Origin: Oenococcus kitaharae
GTDB lineage: Bacteria > Bacillota > Bacilli > Lactobacillales > Lactobacillaceae
Reading direction: 5' to 3'
Length of the DNA: 64,000 nt
NCBI RefSeq assembly: GCF_025758695.1
Contig: NZ_JANJQP010000003.1
Coordinates: forward strand, 1-64,000
Shown: piece by piece, positions 50,180-58,696 of the stretch
Layout of the letters: each line of letters starts with the position of its first letter
Numbering within the stretch: position 1 is the stretch's first letter
Notes under the pieces: model-generated
The model's input: the letters and a program-made list of their open reading frames with translations, nothing else
The model's database searches: none
Told to the model about the DNA's origin: nothing
Program-made: the position numbers and the translations under genes

Positions 50180-51784
50180 TCACTTTCCGGCAATCTTTGG
50201 TGTTGCAATTTGAAAATCATTGGTCATTAAATCATAGTTTTTCGGGCCATTTAATTTCTTTTCAATCAATCTGAAGATTCGTGTAATCGTGAAGGTCATG
50301 ATTAGATAGATGAGAGAAATGGTCAAATAAGTGTGGAAGAACTGGAAGTTCTGTCCGGCAATTGTTGAACCGGTGAAGAACAGTTCTGATACAGAAATGA
50401 TACTTAGCACCGATGTGTCTTTGATGTTCACAATAAATTCATTGGTCACGGCCGGGATACTGTTACGGACAGCTTGCGGCAGGACAATTTTATTCATTTG
50501 CTGGAAATGTGTCATCCCCAAAGCAGTCGCAGCTTCGAATTGTCCTTGGTCAATTGAGATGATACCGCCACGGATAATTTCAGCCAGATAAGCACCGGTA
50601 TTAATAGAAACAATAATCAATGCCGAGGTGGTTCGATCCAAGTTAATACCAAATGCTTGAGCAGCACCATAATAGAAGACCGCCGCTTGAACAATCATGG
50701 GCGTGCCTCTAAAGACTTCAATATAAACAGACAGCAGCCAGTTAACGAAATTAATCAGATAACGCTGCAAGCGCTTTTTGGGTGCTGGGATGGTTCTCAC
50801 AATACCTATCAGCAGCCCGATAATAAAGCCGACAGCCGTTCCGACAATTGCCAGCAGCAGCGTCATACCAATACCGCGTAGCAGCATGCCACCGTATTGC
50901 TGCCAAATATCAATAAACCAGTTACCCTGAGAACTCGTCTGCGGCTGCTCTTTAACGGCCTGCTGCATCAGACGTGATTGCTCGCTATTGGGCAATTTGG
51001 ATAAGACAGAATTGATCGTTGCTTTATTCGGATCATTTTTACGCAGGCCGATTGCTTCCTGTGATTCGGTCTTGTCCAGCACAAATCCGCCTTTGCCTGA
51101 TAAATTAATGTAAGTGGCATTAGGGTCAGCCACGGCCATACTATATCCTTCCGGTAGTTCGGCTACGTAGCCATCAATCGTGTTGGATTGCAGGGCAACA
51201 CGCATCGATGAAAAATCACGCATGGCTGGTTCTCTGATAGCACCTTTAATCTGTTTGATCAGGTCATATTGAACAGTGCTTAGTTGTCCAGTCAGCTTGG
51301 CACCTTTGAAATCCTTTAAAGTTTTTGCTTTGGCATATTTGCTGTTTTTATTGACAACAATAATCTGTTTGGAGTTGTAGTATGCCCGAGTAAAATCAAT
51401 CGTTTTTTCTCTTTCCGGTGTCGGCGTCATACCAGCGATAATCGCATCGATTTTTCCAGAAGTCAAAGCTGGCAGCAGGCCATCCCATTCAGTCTTGGCA
51501 ACTTCAACAGGTCGTCCCAGACGTTTGGCAATGCGCTTAGAAACTTGCACATCATAGCCGTTAGCATAAAGATTGGATCCTTGAATTGGCACGGCACCAT
51601 TGCTGGCATCCTGCTGCGTCCAGTTGAAAGGCGGATAGTTGGCCTCCATACCAACTAAAAAGACTTTCTTTGATTTCTTTGCGGCTTGTGCTTGGCTGCT
51701 ATGAAAAGTTCCTGCAGCTATCACGAATACGGCAAAGAGCAGACCGATTATAGACAGCCAGCTTCTTTTCTGTTTCAAATACAT
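50180..51784 (-). CDS. Amino-acid ABC transporter, fused substrate-binding and permease protein (probable lysine uptake)
   Basis: 534 residues. A signal/anchor segment (about 10-34, LSIIGLLFAVFVIAAGTF) is followed by a periplasmic-binding-protein type 2 domain (about 40-275, VGMEANYPPFNW, GYDVQVSKRIAKRLG, DAIIAGMTPTPEREK) and a permease domain (about 295-510) with the EAA loop EAATALGMTHFQQMNKIVLP. Such fusions are common in lactic acid bacteria. The upstream leader contains a lysine riboswitch with a terminator, so synthesis should fall when lysine is abundant. This indicates lysine import. Confidence 0.95.
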   Translation of the reverse strand: MYLKQKRSWLSIIGLLFAVFVIAAGTFHSSQAQAAKKSKKVFLVGMEANYPPFNWTQQDASNGAVPIQGSNLYANGYDVQVSKRIAKRLGRPVEVAKTEWDGLLPALTSGKIDAIIAGMTPTPEREKTIDFTRAYYNSKQIIVVNKNSKYAKAKTLKDFKGAKLTGQLSTVQYDLIKQIKGAIREPAMRDFSSMRVALQSNTIDGYVAELPEGYSMAVADPNATYINLSGKGGFVLDKTESQEAIGLRKNDPNKATINSVLSKLPNSEQSRLMQQAVKEQPQTSSQGNWFIDIWQQYGGMLLRGIGMTLLLAIVGTAVGFIIGLLIGIVRTIPAPKKRLQRYLINFVNWLLSVYIEVFRGTPMIVQAAVFYYGAAQAFGINLDRTTSALIIVSINTGAYLAEIIRGGIISIDQGQFEAATALGMTHFQQMNKIVLPQAVRNSIPAVTNEFIVNIKDTSVLSIISVSELFFTGSTIAGQNFQFFHTYLTISLIYLIMTFTITRIFRLIEKKLNGPKNYDLMTNDFQIATPKIAGK

Positions 51785-51813
51785 TTTCTCTCCTTCATCA
51801 AACCTGCAACGAC

Positions 51814-51848
51814 AAAAAACCTCTATTAATAACAGAGATTAATAGAGG
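51814..51848 (-). terminator. Riboswitch-controlled terminator
   Basis: On the minus strand CCTCTATTAAT pairs with ATTAATAGAGG around a 7-base loop and is followed by TTTTTT. Its 5' strand shares CTATTAAT with the 3' strand of riboswitch helix P1, as expected for alternative pairing. Confidence 0.85.
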
Positions 51849-51887
51849 TAAAAGGTATTTTAAATTAAGAAGATAAGATTCCCAATT

Positions 51888-52047
51888 AATAGCACCCCCT
51901 AGGTGATCCTAGGACAGTCCATGCAGTCTTTCCACATGGCCCAACAAAGATCAAATGACAGGTTCAATCTTGTTTCGGCGGCGATCCTTACAATTGCATC
52001 AACGCTTTTGTCTGCTCAGCAATTTTCGTGATAACCGCGCCTCTATT
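51888..52047 (-). promoter_or_regulatory. Lysine riboswitch (L-box)
   Basis: Read on the minus strand, the leader shows the conserved L-box blocks in order: AATAGAGGCGCG at the 5' side, ATCGCCGCCGAAACAAGA, TTTGTTGGGCC, ATGGACTGTCCTAGGATCAC and GGGGGTGCTATT. These match the B. subtilis lysC leader blocks GAUAGAGGUGCG, GUCGCCGAAGCAA, UUUGCUGGCCG, AAGGCUGUCAAGA and GAGGGCUAUC. AATAG (52047-52043) and CTATT (51892-51888) close helix P1. Lysine binding should favour the terminator at 51814-51848 and shut off the ABC transporter. I judged the match by eye. Confidence 0.85.
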
Positions 52048-52073
52048 TTATTGCGGTTACTAGATTCTTATGC

Positions 52074-52102
52074 AGTATATTATGGAAACCAACACAAGTC
52101 AA
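52074..52102 (-). promoter_or_regulatory. Promoter of the lysine riboswitch/ABC operon
   Basis: On the minus strand TTGACT (52102-52097), 17-bp spacer, TATACT (52079-52074). Transcription would start near 52067, about 20 nt before the aptamer. Confidence 0.75.
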
Positions 52103-52205
52103 ATTTGTCAGTTGATACAGTCTGCTTAAAGTTGCAGAAAGTTGCCAAAAACGTTTGACCTTTCCTGACTATTGTTTATCATATGAGTTGTAAGAGGTGA
52201 ACAAA

Positions 52206-52493
52206 ATGGCATTAGAAGAAGCCGAAGCAGAAAAACTGAACATTGAAGGTTTGTCCGTTATGTTAGCCAAGAATATTGACGCATTCAATGCGGATGAAGA
52301 CAAAAATGTGGAAAGGTACTTGCTTAAGTCAATTTATGATAATACGGGTGTTCATAAGTCTGAAAAGATTGACGAATATCCTAAAGTTGACATGAAAAAG
52401 GTTGCTAGCCGGATTGATGAGCTGGCCAGAGATGAATCACAGGATCCTAAGAAAACATTTGATGATTTGCGGACTTGGGCAAAAGTTAAATAA
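52206..52493 (+). CDS. Small acidic hypothetical protein
   Basis: 95 residues, highly charged, no TM: begins MALEEAEAEKLNIEGLSVML and ends DDLRTWAKVK. ATG 52206 follows AAGAGGTG; a GTG at 52197 is possible. I do not recognise the family. It is divergent from the lysine transporter and has its own terminator. Confidence 0.65.
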   Translation: MALEEAEAEKLNIEGLSVMLAKNIDAFNADEDKNVERYLLKSIYDNTGVHKSEKIDEYPKVDMKKVASRIDELARDESQDPKKTFDDLRTWAKVK

Positions 52494-52500
52494 TTTAAAA

Positions 52501-52552
52501 AAATATGATAAAAAGAGCATCAGTTAAAGGTGCTCTTTTTATTTATCATATT
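52501..52552. terminator. Bidirectional rho-independent terminator
   Basis: AAAAAGAGCA pairs with TGCTCTTTTT around an 11-base loop, and the flanks AATATGATAAA/TTTATCATATT extend the stem. It serves the small acidic protein gene and the convergent nickel/cobalt transporter gene, overlapping the end of the latter. Confidence 0.8.
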
Positions 52553-53633
52553 TATCTAATGAAAACAATCGCCAAAAAATAATGGTAGCAGCCCAAGTGC
52601 AGGCAAACAGCAGTACTAAGGCGATACCCATTTTATTGAAATCTAGTTGGCTGATCCAACTGGCCGTTGCATTGTGCCAGTGGAAGACCACACTGATAGA
52701 TTGATAAAGGTCAATCAGCCCGATTGTCAGGGCTGAAATTACTGAGATAGTTGTGATGACGAGGTTGTAATACAGTTTTCTAAAAGGTGATGAAAAAACC
52801 CAGCTATAGGCTGTGCTCATAAAGAGACCGTCGCAGGTATCCATTAAACACATACCAGCTGTGAACATGACTGGAATCGACATAATTGCCATCCAAGGAA
52901 GGCCTTTATCAGCGGCGGCAACTGAAGTGGCCAGCACAGCAACTTGCGTAGCCGAATCAAAGCCCAATCCGAAAATAAAACCCACAATCATTACCTGCCA
53001 ATTATGATTAATAAGACTGAGTGACTTTGTAAAAAGATGATAGATGGGGCCTTCAGTGCCGCGTTTTTTGTTTTCTTCCGAGCTGTGTTTAAAATTCAGC
53101 CAAATGGATCTGATAATAAACATATTGACAACAGCCAAAATGATCAGCATCATTCCAGCCAGAAAAGTGCCGATAGCCGCACCGAATTGATTAAGATCCG
53201 GCATCCTTTTTTTGGCCCATTGGACTAGCAGTACTGTGATAATGGTCATCATTATCACAACTAGTGAGTGACCAAAAGAAAAGCTGAAGCCGACACCATG
53301 TGCATTCTTTTTGTCATTTAATAATTTCCGCGTCATATTATCGATGGCGGCAATATGATCAATGTCAAAAGCATGCCGCAAACCAAAAGTGAAAGCCAAA
53401 ATTGCCAAGGCTAAAATAGATGGATACTTGAATGCGTGCGTTAACAGCAAGCCGATGCCCAAGGAAAAAATGAGTAAAACATATAAGCCATAACGAATAA
53501 AGTCATGGATCATTGAGTGATTGATTGTTTTTTTCAACGGAAACTCCAAAAAAAGAAAAATAAAAAACAAAACAATTGAAACAGTTATTGTTTTGTTTCG
53601 GGATACTAATGTTAACGAAGCAGTTTGCTCCAA
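52539..53633 (-). CDS. NiCoT family nickel/cobalt permease
   Basis: 364 residues, about eight hydrophobic segments, with the diagnostic HAFDIDHIAAIDN in the second span and later FSFGHSLVV and GFDSATQ signatures of HoxN/NixA permeases. They import Ni2+ or Co2+ at trace concentration. The start is TTG 53633, preceded by AAGGTGG and overlapping nrdG by 22 nt; the next ATG is 40 residues further in, so the TTG seems real. No nickel enzyme is encoded in the window, so the metal's user is unknown. Confidence 0.9.
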   Translation of the reverse strand: MEQTASLTLVSRNKTITVSIVLFFIFLFLEFPLKKTINHSMIHDFIRYGLYVLLIFSLGIGLLLTHAFKYPSILALAILAFTFGLRHAFDIDHIAAIDNMTRKLLNDKKNAHGVGFSFSFGHSLVVIMMTIITVLLVQWAKKRMPDLNQFGAAIGTFLAGMMLIILAVVNMFIIRSIWLNFKHSSEENKKRGTEGPIYHLFTKSLSLINHNWQVMIVGFIFGLGFDSATQVAVLATSVAAADKGLPWMAIMSIPVMFTAGMCLMDTCDGLFMSTAYSWVFSSPFRKLYYNLVITTISVISALTIGLIDLYQSISVVFHWHNATASWISQLDFNKMGIALVLLFACTWAATIIFWRLFSLDKYDK

Positions 53634-54184
53634 ATAACCACCTTGTGCTGCTGCAATGATTTTGGTACATCGATGATGCGCTGATTAGCACTGCCGCGGA
53701 ATTGCAGGGTCAGGTCCTTTTGAGATTCGAGAAAACGGCCATCGATCAACATATCCAAGTAACTTAAGAGCTCTAATTTATCGTCTGATTCCTGCATCAG
53801 TTCGTCCCATTTGTAACCGGTCCAAGACCAGATATCTCTGTCATGGCCGAATTCTTTCCGAATTCGTTTGCAAATTTTAATCGTGACGCCTGTATTTAAG
53901 AAAGGTTCGCCACCCAGTAACGTCAGACCTTGGACATAAGGCTGGGACATATCTTTAACGATCTGATCTTCTAATTCTTGTGTGTAGGGATGGCCGTAAT
54001 GGAAGTTTTGTGCGACGGCATTGTAACAACCAGGGCAGTTGAACAGACAGCCTGAGACATACAAGCTGCAGCGAACACCTTCCCCGTCAACCATATTAAA
54101 GGGTTTGTAAGAAGCGATGTAGCCTAGGCTATGATCCTTTGAGAGCCATTCTTTAGGTTTTGGATTCTTCGGACCGACTGTCAT
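53612..54184 (-). CDS. nrdG: Anaerobic ribonucleotide reductase activating protein
   Basis: A radical-SAM protein of 190 residues: CLFNCPGC (Cys46, Cys50, Cys53) binds the [4Fe-4S] cluster, and the GGEP motif in LLGGEPFLN contacts SAM. NrdG makes the glycyl radical on NrdD. The gene begins directly after nrdD and overlaps the metal permease gene. Confidence 0.96.
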   Translation of the reverse strand: MTVGPKNPKPKEWLSKDHSLGYIASYKPFNMVDGEGVRCSLYVSGCLFNCPGCYNAVAQNFHYGHPYTQELEDQIVKDMSQPYVQGLTLLGGEPFLNTGVTIKICKRIRKEFGHDRDIWSWTGYKWDELMQESDDKLELLSYLDMLIDGRFLESQKDLTLQFRGSANQRIIDVPKSLQQHKVVIWSKLLR

Positions 54185-56353
54185 TTAATCAAGGCTCCCT
54201 AAAGTCATATTCTTAACACGGGATGCGATTTCCTTATGGCGGCCGTGAACCATTGGCCGTTTTTGCGGATTGCCCAGATAGCCGCAGGTTCTTTTAACAA
54301 CATCACAAGTGTCTGGGTCGCGGTTCCCGCAGACTGGGCATTCAAAGCCCTTAGCGGTTGGCTTGAATTCACCGTCAAAACCGCATTTGTAGCAATGATC
54401 GATGGAAGTATTGGTACCTAAATAACCCACTTGGTCATAGGCCCAATCCCACACAGCTTCCAGTGCTTTAGGATTTTGTTTTAAATTCGGATATTCGCAG
54501 TAATGGATAAAGCCGCCAGAAGCGTAGACTGGATAATCCTTTTCGAAAGTTAACTTTTCAAATGGTGTTGGGTTCTTGCGGACATCATAGTGGAAACTGT
54601 TTGTATAATATTCCTTCTCTGTGATATCTGGGATTTTGCCAAAACGATCTTCGTCAAGCTGGCAGAAAGTATCAGTCAGCGACTCAGCTGGTGTTGAATA
54701 AAGGCTGAAATGATAATCGTATTCTTTTTCCCAAGCAACGCAATAATCATGCATCCGTTTAACGATTTCGACTGTGAAATCGTGGGCTGTCTGATTGTGT
54801 TCCCATTTTGGCCCGAAGAAAACTGTCCCGACTTCATATAGGCCGATGTAACCGAGCGAAATAGTCGCGCGGCGATGGGTAAAGAGCTGATCGACTGACT
54901 CGTCGTCCTTCAACCGTTTTCCAAAGGCACCAGACTGGTATAAAATCGGGGCGTTTTGCGGCTTGGCCATTTTGGCATGTTCAATTTTATTTAGGAGGGC
55001 TTTTTTGGCAATTGCGGCGCGCTCATTGAAGATTTCCCAAAAAATGGCCATGTTGCCCTTGGATTCAATCGCGATTCTTGGCAGATTAATCGTAACAACG
55101 CCCAAGTTCATACGCCCAGCATTGACTTCTTTGCCATTTTCGTCTTTCCAGCCTTGCAGAAAACTGCGGCAGCCCATCGGTGATTTGAAACTGCCTGTCA
55201 GTTCGATGATCTTGTCATACATCAAGATGTCCGGGTACATTCTTTTTGTCGAACATTCAATGGCGAGTTCCTTGACATCATAATTAGGGTCACTGGGCTT
55301 TAAGTTCAAGCCGCGTTTCAAAGTGAAAATTAATTTAGGAAAAATGGCTGTTCGATGCTGTTTGCCCATGCCTTCGATACGGATTTGCAGGATTGCTTTT
55401 TGAATTTCACGCTCAATCCAAGAAGTGCCTAAGCCGAATCCGACCGTCGTGAAGGGCGTCTGGCCTTGAGAAGAAAGTAGTGTGTTGATACCGTATTCCA
55501 AAGCCTGCATGGCATCATAAATGTCTTTTTTCGTCCGCGATTTGGCAAACGCTTCACGCTGATCGGGTTCAACCCATTTTGCCGCTTCAGCCAAATGCTT
55601 CTTATAATTCATCTCGGCATAAGGTGCCAGCAGTTCGTCAGTGCGATCCGACGAGCATCCACCATATTGGCTGGAAGCAACGTTAGCAAAAATCTGTACC
55701 ATTAAAGCTGTGGCCGTCTCGATAGAGTGCGGCGGCGTCACATCGGTATTGCCGATTTCAAAACCATGTGCTAGCATCTCTTTAAAGTCGACCAAACAGC
55801 AGTTGGTCATTTCAGTCATTGGCGAATAATCCAAATCATGGTAATGAATGTCGCCGCGCAAATGAGCTTTAGCAACTGTTTCCGGCATCATTTTCAAGCC
55901 CAAAGATTTGCCGACCATACCGGCTGTCAGGTCGCGTTGGGTACTAAAAACATTGCTGTCTTTATTGGCGTTTTCGTGGACAATGTTATCTTTTTTACTC
56001 CAAAGCTGTTCAAGTTTGATTCTTGGGTCAACAGCTTCCTCAAATTTTTTAATATCCTGCTGCCGATAGGCTATGTACTTTTCTGCGGCCTGGTCTAAAC
56101 CAAGATCACGCAAACTTGCGATCATAAATGTGCGGATATCGTCCGTTGAGATTTCATTTCTGCCCTCGCAAAAAGCCAGCAGTTTGGCGATAATTTCGTC
56201 TGCAGTATCTGACTGTTCATCGGACAAAATCTGGTCCAATACAAGTCCTATTTTATATAAGTGGAACTTCGTCTTCTCGCCGTCATTTTTAATGACAGCT
56301 AGCTTATCCAGCAAGTATTTATCTGTCTCTAAGTCAGTTTTTGTTTCTGCCAT
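54185..56353 (-). CDS. nrdD: Anaerobic ribonucleoside-triphosphate reductase
   Basis: About 722 residues: N-terminal ATP-cone-like part (about 1-95), the catalytic ten-stranded barrel, a C-terminal zinc site with CYKCGFDG and CPVCGNRD, and RTCGYLG carrying the radical Gly. It reduces NTPs to dNTPs without oxygen. AAGGAG is followed by two in-frame ATGs (56356 and 56353); 56353 has the better spacing. The frame is open further upstream to 56464 and encodes a hydrophobic stretch, but that part overlaps the presumed promoter and is not part of the family. Confidence 0.96.
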   Translation of the reverse strand: MAETKTDLETDKYLLDKLAVIKNDGEKTKFHLYKIGLVLDQILSDEQSDTADEIIAKLLAFCEGRNEISTDDIRTFMIASLRDLGLDQAAEKYIAYRQQDIKKFEEAVDPRIKLEQLWSKKDNIVHENANKDSNVFSTQRDLTAGMVGKSLGLKMMPETVAKAHLRGDIHYHDLDYSPMTEMTNCCLVDFKEMLAHGFEIGNTDVTPPHSIETATALMVQIFANVASSQYGGCSSDRTDELLAPYAEMNYKKHLAEAAKWVEPDQREAFAKSRTKKDIYDAMQALEYGINTLLSSQGQTPFTTVGFGLGTSWIEREIQKAILQIRIEGMGKQHRTAIFPKLIFTLKRGLNLKPSDPNYDVKELAIECSTKRMYPDILMYDKIIELTGSFKSPMGCRSFLQGWKDENGKEVNAGRMNLGVVTINLPRIAIESKGNMAIFWEIFNERAAIAKKALLNKIEHAKMAKPQNAPILYQSGAFGKRLKDDESVDQLFTHRRATISLGYIGLYEVGTVFFGPKWEHNQTAHDFTVEIVKRMHDYCVAWEKEYDYHFSLYSTPAESLTDTFCQLDEDRFGKIPDITEKEYYTNSFHYDVRKNPTPFEKLTFEKDYPVYASGGFIHYCEYPNLKQNPKALEAVWDWAYDQVGYLGTNTSIDHCYKCGFDGEFKPTAKGFECPVCGNRDPDTCDVVKRTCGYLGNPQKRPMVHGRHKEIASRVKNMTLGSLD

Positions 56354-56603
56354 CATAACTCCTTTGATCGATTTGGTAAGGACTATCGTAAGAGATATCA
56401 GGGCAAAAAGCAACAGAAAAATTGTTACGAAAACAGCTGTAAAAACCACGTAAAGTGACTTCACAAGTATGTGCGACTAACAGTTTGCAATGACTGCCGG
56501 CCAAAATACCAATCAAAAAAATTAATCAATTTTTAACATTGCCCAACAAAAAATAATCGTGTTAGTGTGAGTTAATTATCATAGTCCTAAGGAGCCGAAT
56601 CGC

Positions 56604-57428
56604 ATGGATAAATTGGAAATAAAAAACCTGCATGTTTGCATTGAAAATGAAGAGACAAAACAGCGAGACGAGATTCTCAAAGGTGTCAATCTGCTTTTGA
56701 GGACTGGTGAAACGCATGCCATCATGGGGCCAAACGGCACTGGCAAATCCACCTTATCCGAGACGATTATGGGGAATCCTAAATATCAGGTCACTGAAGG
56801 GGAGATTTTACTGAACGGCCATAATATTTTACAAGATTCGGTCGATCAGCGAGCACGCCTGGGACTCTTTTTAGCCATGCAGTATCCAGTCGAAATAAAG
56901 GGTATTACGAATGCAGAATTTATGCGTGCGGCGATTAATGCCCGGCGACCGGAAAAATCGCCGATGTCAATCCGTGAATTTTTGTCAGATTTAGATCAGA
57001 ATTTGGCTTTGTTGAATATGCCGGAAAGCATGGCCGACCGTTATTTAAATGAAGGATTTTCCGGCGGTGAAAAAAAACGCAATGAAATTCTTCAGCTGAT
57101 GATGATCCGTCCTAAATTTGCGATTTTAGACGAAATCGATTCTGGCCTGGATATTGATGCTCTAAAAGTTGTCGCTAAGGGTGTTAATACGATGGCAAGT
57201 CCAGATTTCGGTACTTTGATGATTACGCACTATCAGCGTTTGCTGAACTATATCCACCCTGATCAGGTTCACGTGATGATGGACGGCCGGATTGTCAAAA
57301 CAGGTGATGCTTCTTTGGCGGAAAAATTAGAGGCCGAAGGTTATGCTGGTTTGCGCGACGAGCTGGGTATTCAAGTGGATTTAGTTGACGATGATCAAAT
57401 AGCCAATCAGGGAGGCCAAGCATCGTGA
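56604..57428 (+). CDS. sufC: Fe-S cluster assembly ATPase SufC
   Basis: 274 residues, ABC-type ATPase without membrane partner: Walker A GPNGTGKSTL, signature FSGGEKKRNEILQ, Walker B AILDEIDSGLD. It forms the SufBCD scaffold for Fe-S cluster building. AAGGAG lies 10 bp before ATG 56604. First gene of a suf operon divergent from nrdDG, both iron-sulfur dependent functions. Overlaps sufD by 4 nt. Confidence 0.97.
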   Translation: MDKLEIKNLHVCIENEETKQRDEILKGVNLLLRTGETHAIMGPNGTGKSTLSETIMGNPKYQVTEGEILLNGHNILQDSVDQRARLGLFLAMQYPVEIKGITNAEFMRAAINARRPEKSPMSIREFLSDLDQNLALLNMPESMADRYLNEGFSGGEKKRNEILQLMMIRPKFAILDEIDSGLDIDALKVVAKGVNTMASPDFGTLMITHYQRLLNYIHPDQVHVMMDGRIVKTGDASLAEKLEAEGYAGLRDELGIQVDLVDDDQIANQGGQAS

Positions 57429-58696
57429 CGACGCTTGCTCAGTCAATTGAAATGCACACTGATTGGCCTGCACGGCTTTTACCTCAGGCACCAAAATGGC
57501 TGGCTGAATTTCGTGCGGATAGCTGGCAGCAGGCACTGAATCAGCAGCCGCCGCGTTTTCCAAAAATTGATTATCGTGATTGGCCTTTATTTGATTTAAA
57601 AGCGATACCGCCGCACATTGATGTGCCTGGTAATTTGGTCCGAAAGGCACAGGCGGTTGTGACTCTTGGTCGGAAAACGATCAAAATTGATTTGCCAGCA
57701 GATTTGATTGCGCAGGGTGTGGTTGTTTGCGATTTAGAAGAGGCCATGACGACACGGGCTGCCTTATTTGAAAAATATTTTCGAAAATGTTTTTCCAATA
57801 AGGCTCAGGACGGTTTAGCTTTGTGGCAGGCTGCTTTAGTCAATAGCGGTTTATTCATTTATATTCCGAAAAATGTTCATCTGTCTTCAGCACTGAAGAT
57901 TTTGCAGCTGCAGGATAGCCGTCAAGAAGAGAATTTCATCAATTTGATGATCATTGTTTTGGAGACTGGTGCCCAAGCAGAAATTTCTCAGGAAGTCTCT
58001 ACCTTGGGTGATTGTGCTAATGCAGCAGATTTGCGCACTGTTATTTTTGCCGACGCCGACAGTACTTTGACTTATACGGTTTTAGACACACTATCTGCTA
58101 AGACGAGCGCGCACATTTACCGAAAATCGCAACTGGACCAAGATGCCAGGGTTCAGTCGACTTTTGTTGAAATGAATCAGGGTAATGTCGTCAGCGAATT
58201 TTATTCTGATCTTCTCGGCAGCGGATCCAACGCCGAGACAAAAGTCGTGGCGATCACTGCTGGCAAACAGACACAGGGTATTAATACCAAAATTACGAAT
58301 TATGCACGTCATAGCGTGGGCAACATTGTCCAGCACGGCGTCTTGCTGGATGAATCCAAACTTGTCTTTAACGGCATTGGCCGGATTATCAAAGGGGCTC
58401 ACGCTGCTTATTCCCAGCAGGAAAATCGTCTGCTGATGTTGTCTGAATTTGTACAGGGCGATGCCAATCCGATTTTATTAATTGATGAAAATGATGTTAT
58501 AGCCGGGCACGCAGCCAGTATTGGACAGGTTGATCGCCAGCAGTTGTATTATCTGCTCAGCCGCGGCCTGACAAAATCCAAAGCCCAGTCTTTATTAGTC
58601 AAGGGTTTTTTGGCTGAATCTTTGAGTGAAATTTCCGATAAAGCGATTGCCGACTACGCGATTTTCTTGATTGAAAGGAGCCTTTTTAATGGATAA
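57425..58696 (+). CDS. sufD: Fe-S cluster scaffold protein SufD
   Basis: 423 residues with a GTG start inside the sufC stop (GTGA). The C-terminal beta-helix core has VQHGVLLDESKLVFNG and the conserved end IGQVDRQQLYYLLSRGLTK, shared with SufB but without SufB's cysteine. SufD joins SufB and SufC in the scaffold. The N-terminal helical part (about 1-95) is divergent as usual. Confidence 0.95.
   Translation: MTTLAQSIEMHTDWPARLLPQAPKWLAEFRADSWQQALNQQPPRFPKIDYRDWPLFDLKAIPPHIDVPGNLVRKAQAVVTLGRKTIKIDLPADLIAQGVVVCDLEEAMTTRAALFEKYFRKCFSNKAQDGLALWQAALVNSGLFIYIPKNVHLSSALKILQLQDSRQEENFINLMIIVLETGAQAEISQEVSTLGDCANAADLRTVIFADADSTLTYTVLDTLSAKTSAHIYRKSQLDQDARVQSTFVEMNQGNVVSEFYSDLLGSGSNAETKVVAITAGKQTQGINTKITNYARHSVGNIVQHGVLLDESKLVFNGIGRIIKGAHAAYSQQENRLLMLSEFVQGDANPILLIDENDVIAGHAASIGQVDRQQLYYLLSRGLTKSKAQSLLVKGFLAESLSEISDKAIADYAIFLIERSLFNG

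Noticed and set aside
51888-52047. T-box or glutamine riboswitch upstream of the fused ABC transporter
   Set aside because: The conserved blocks fit the lysine riboswitch in order and spacing, and no T-box motif is present.
56354-56464. Hydrophobic N-terminal extension of NrdD
   Set aside because: The stretch lies upstream of a strong AAGGAG site, is not typical of the soluble NrdD family and overlaps the divergent control region; the gene is taken to start at 56353.
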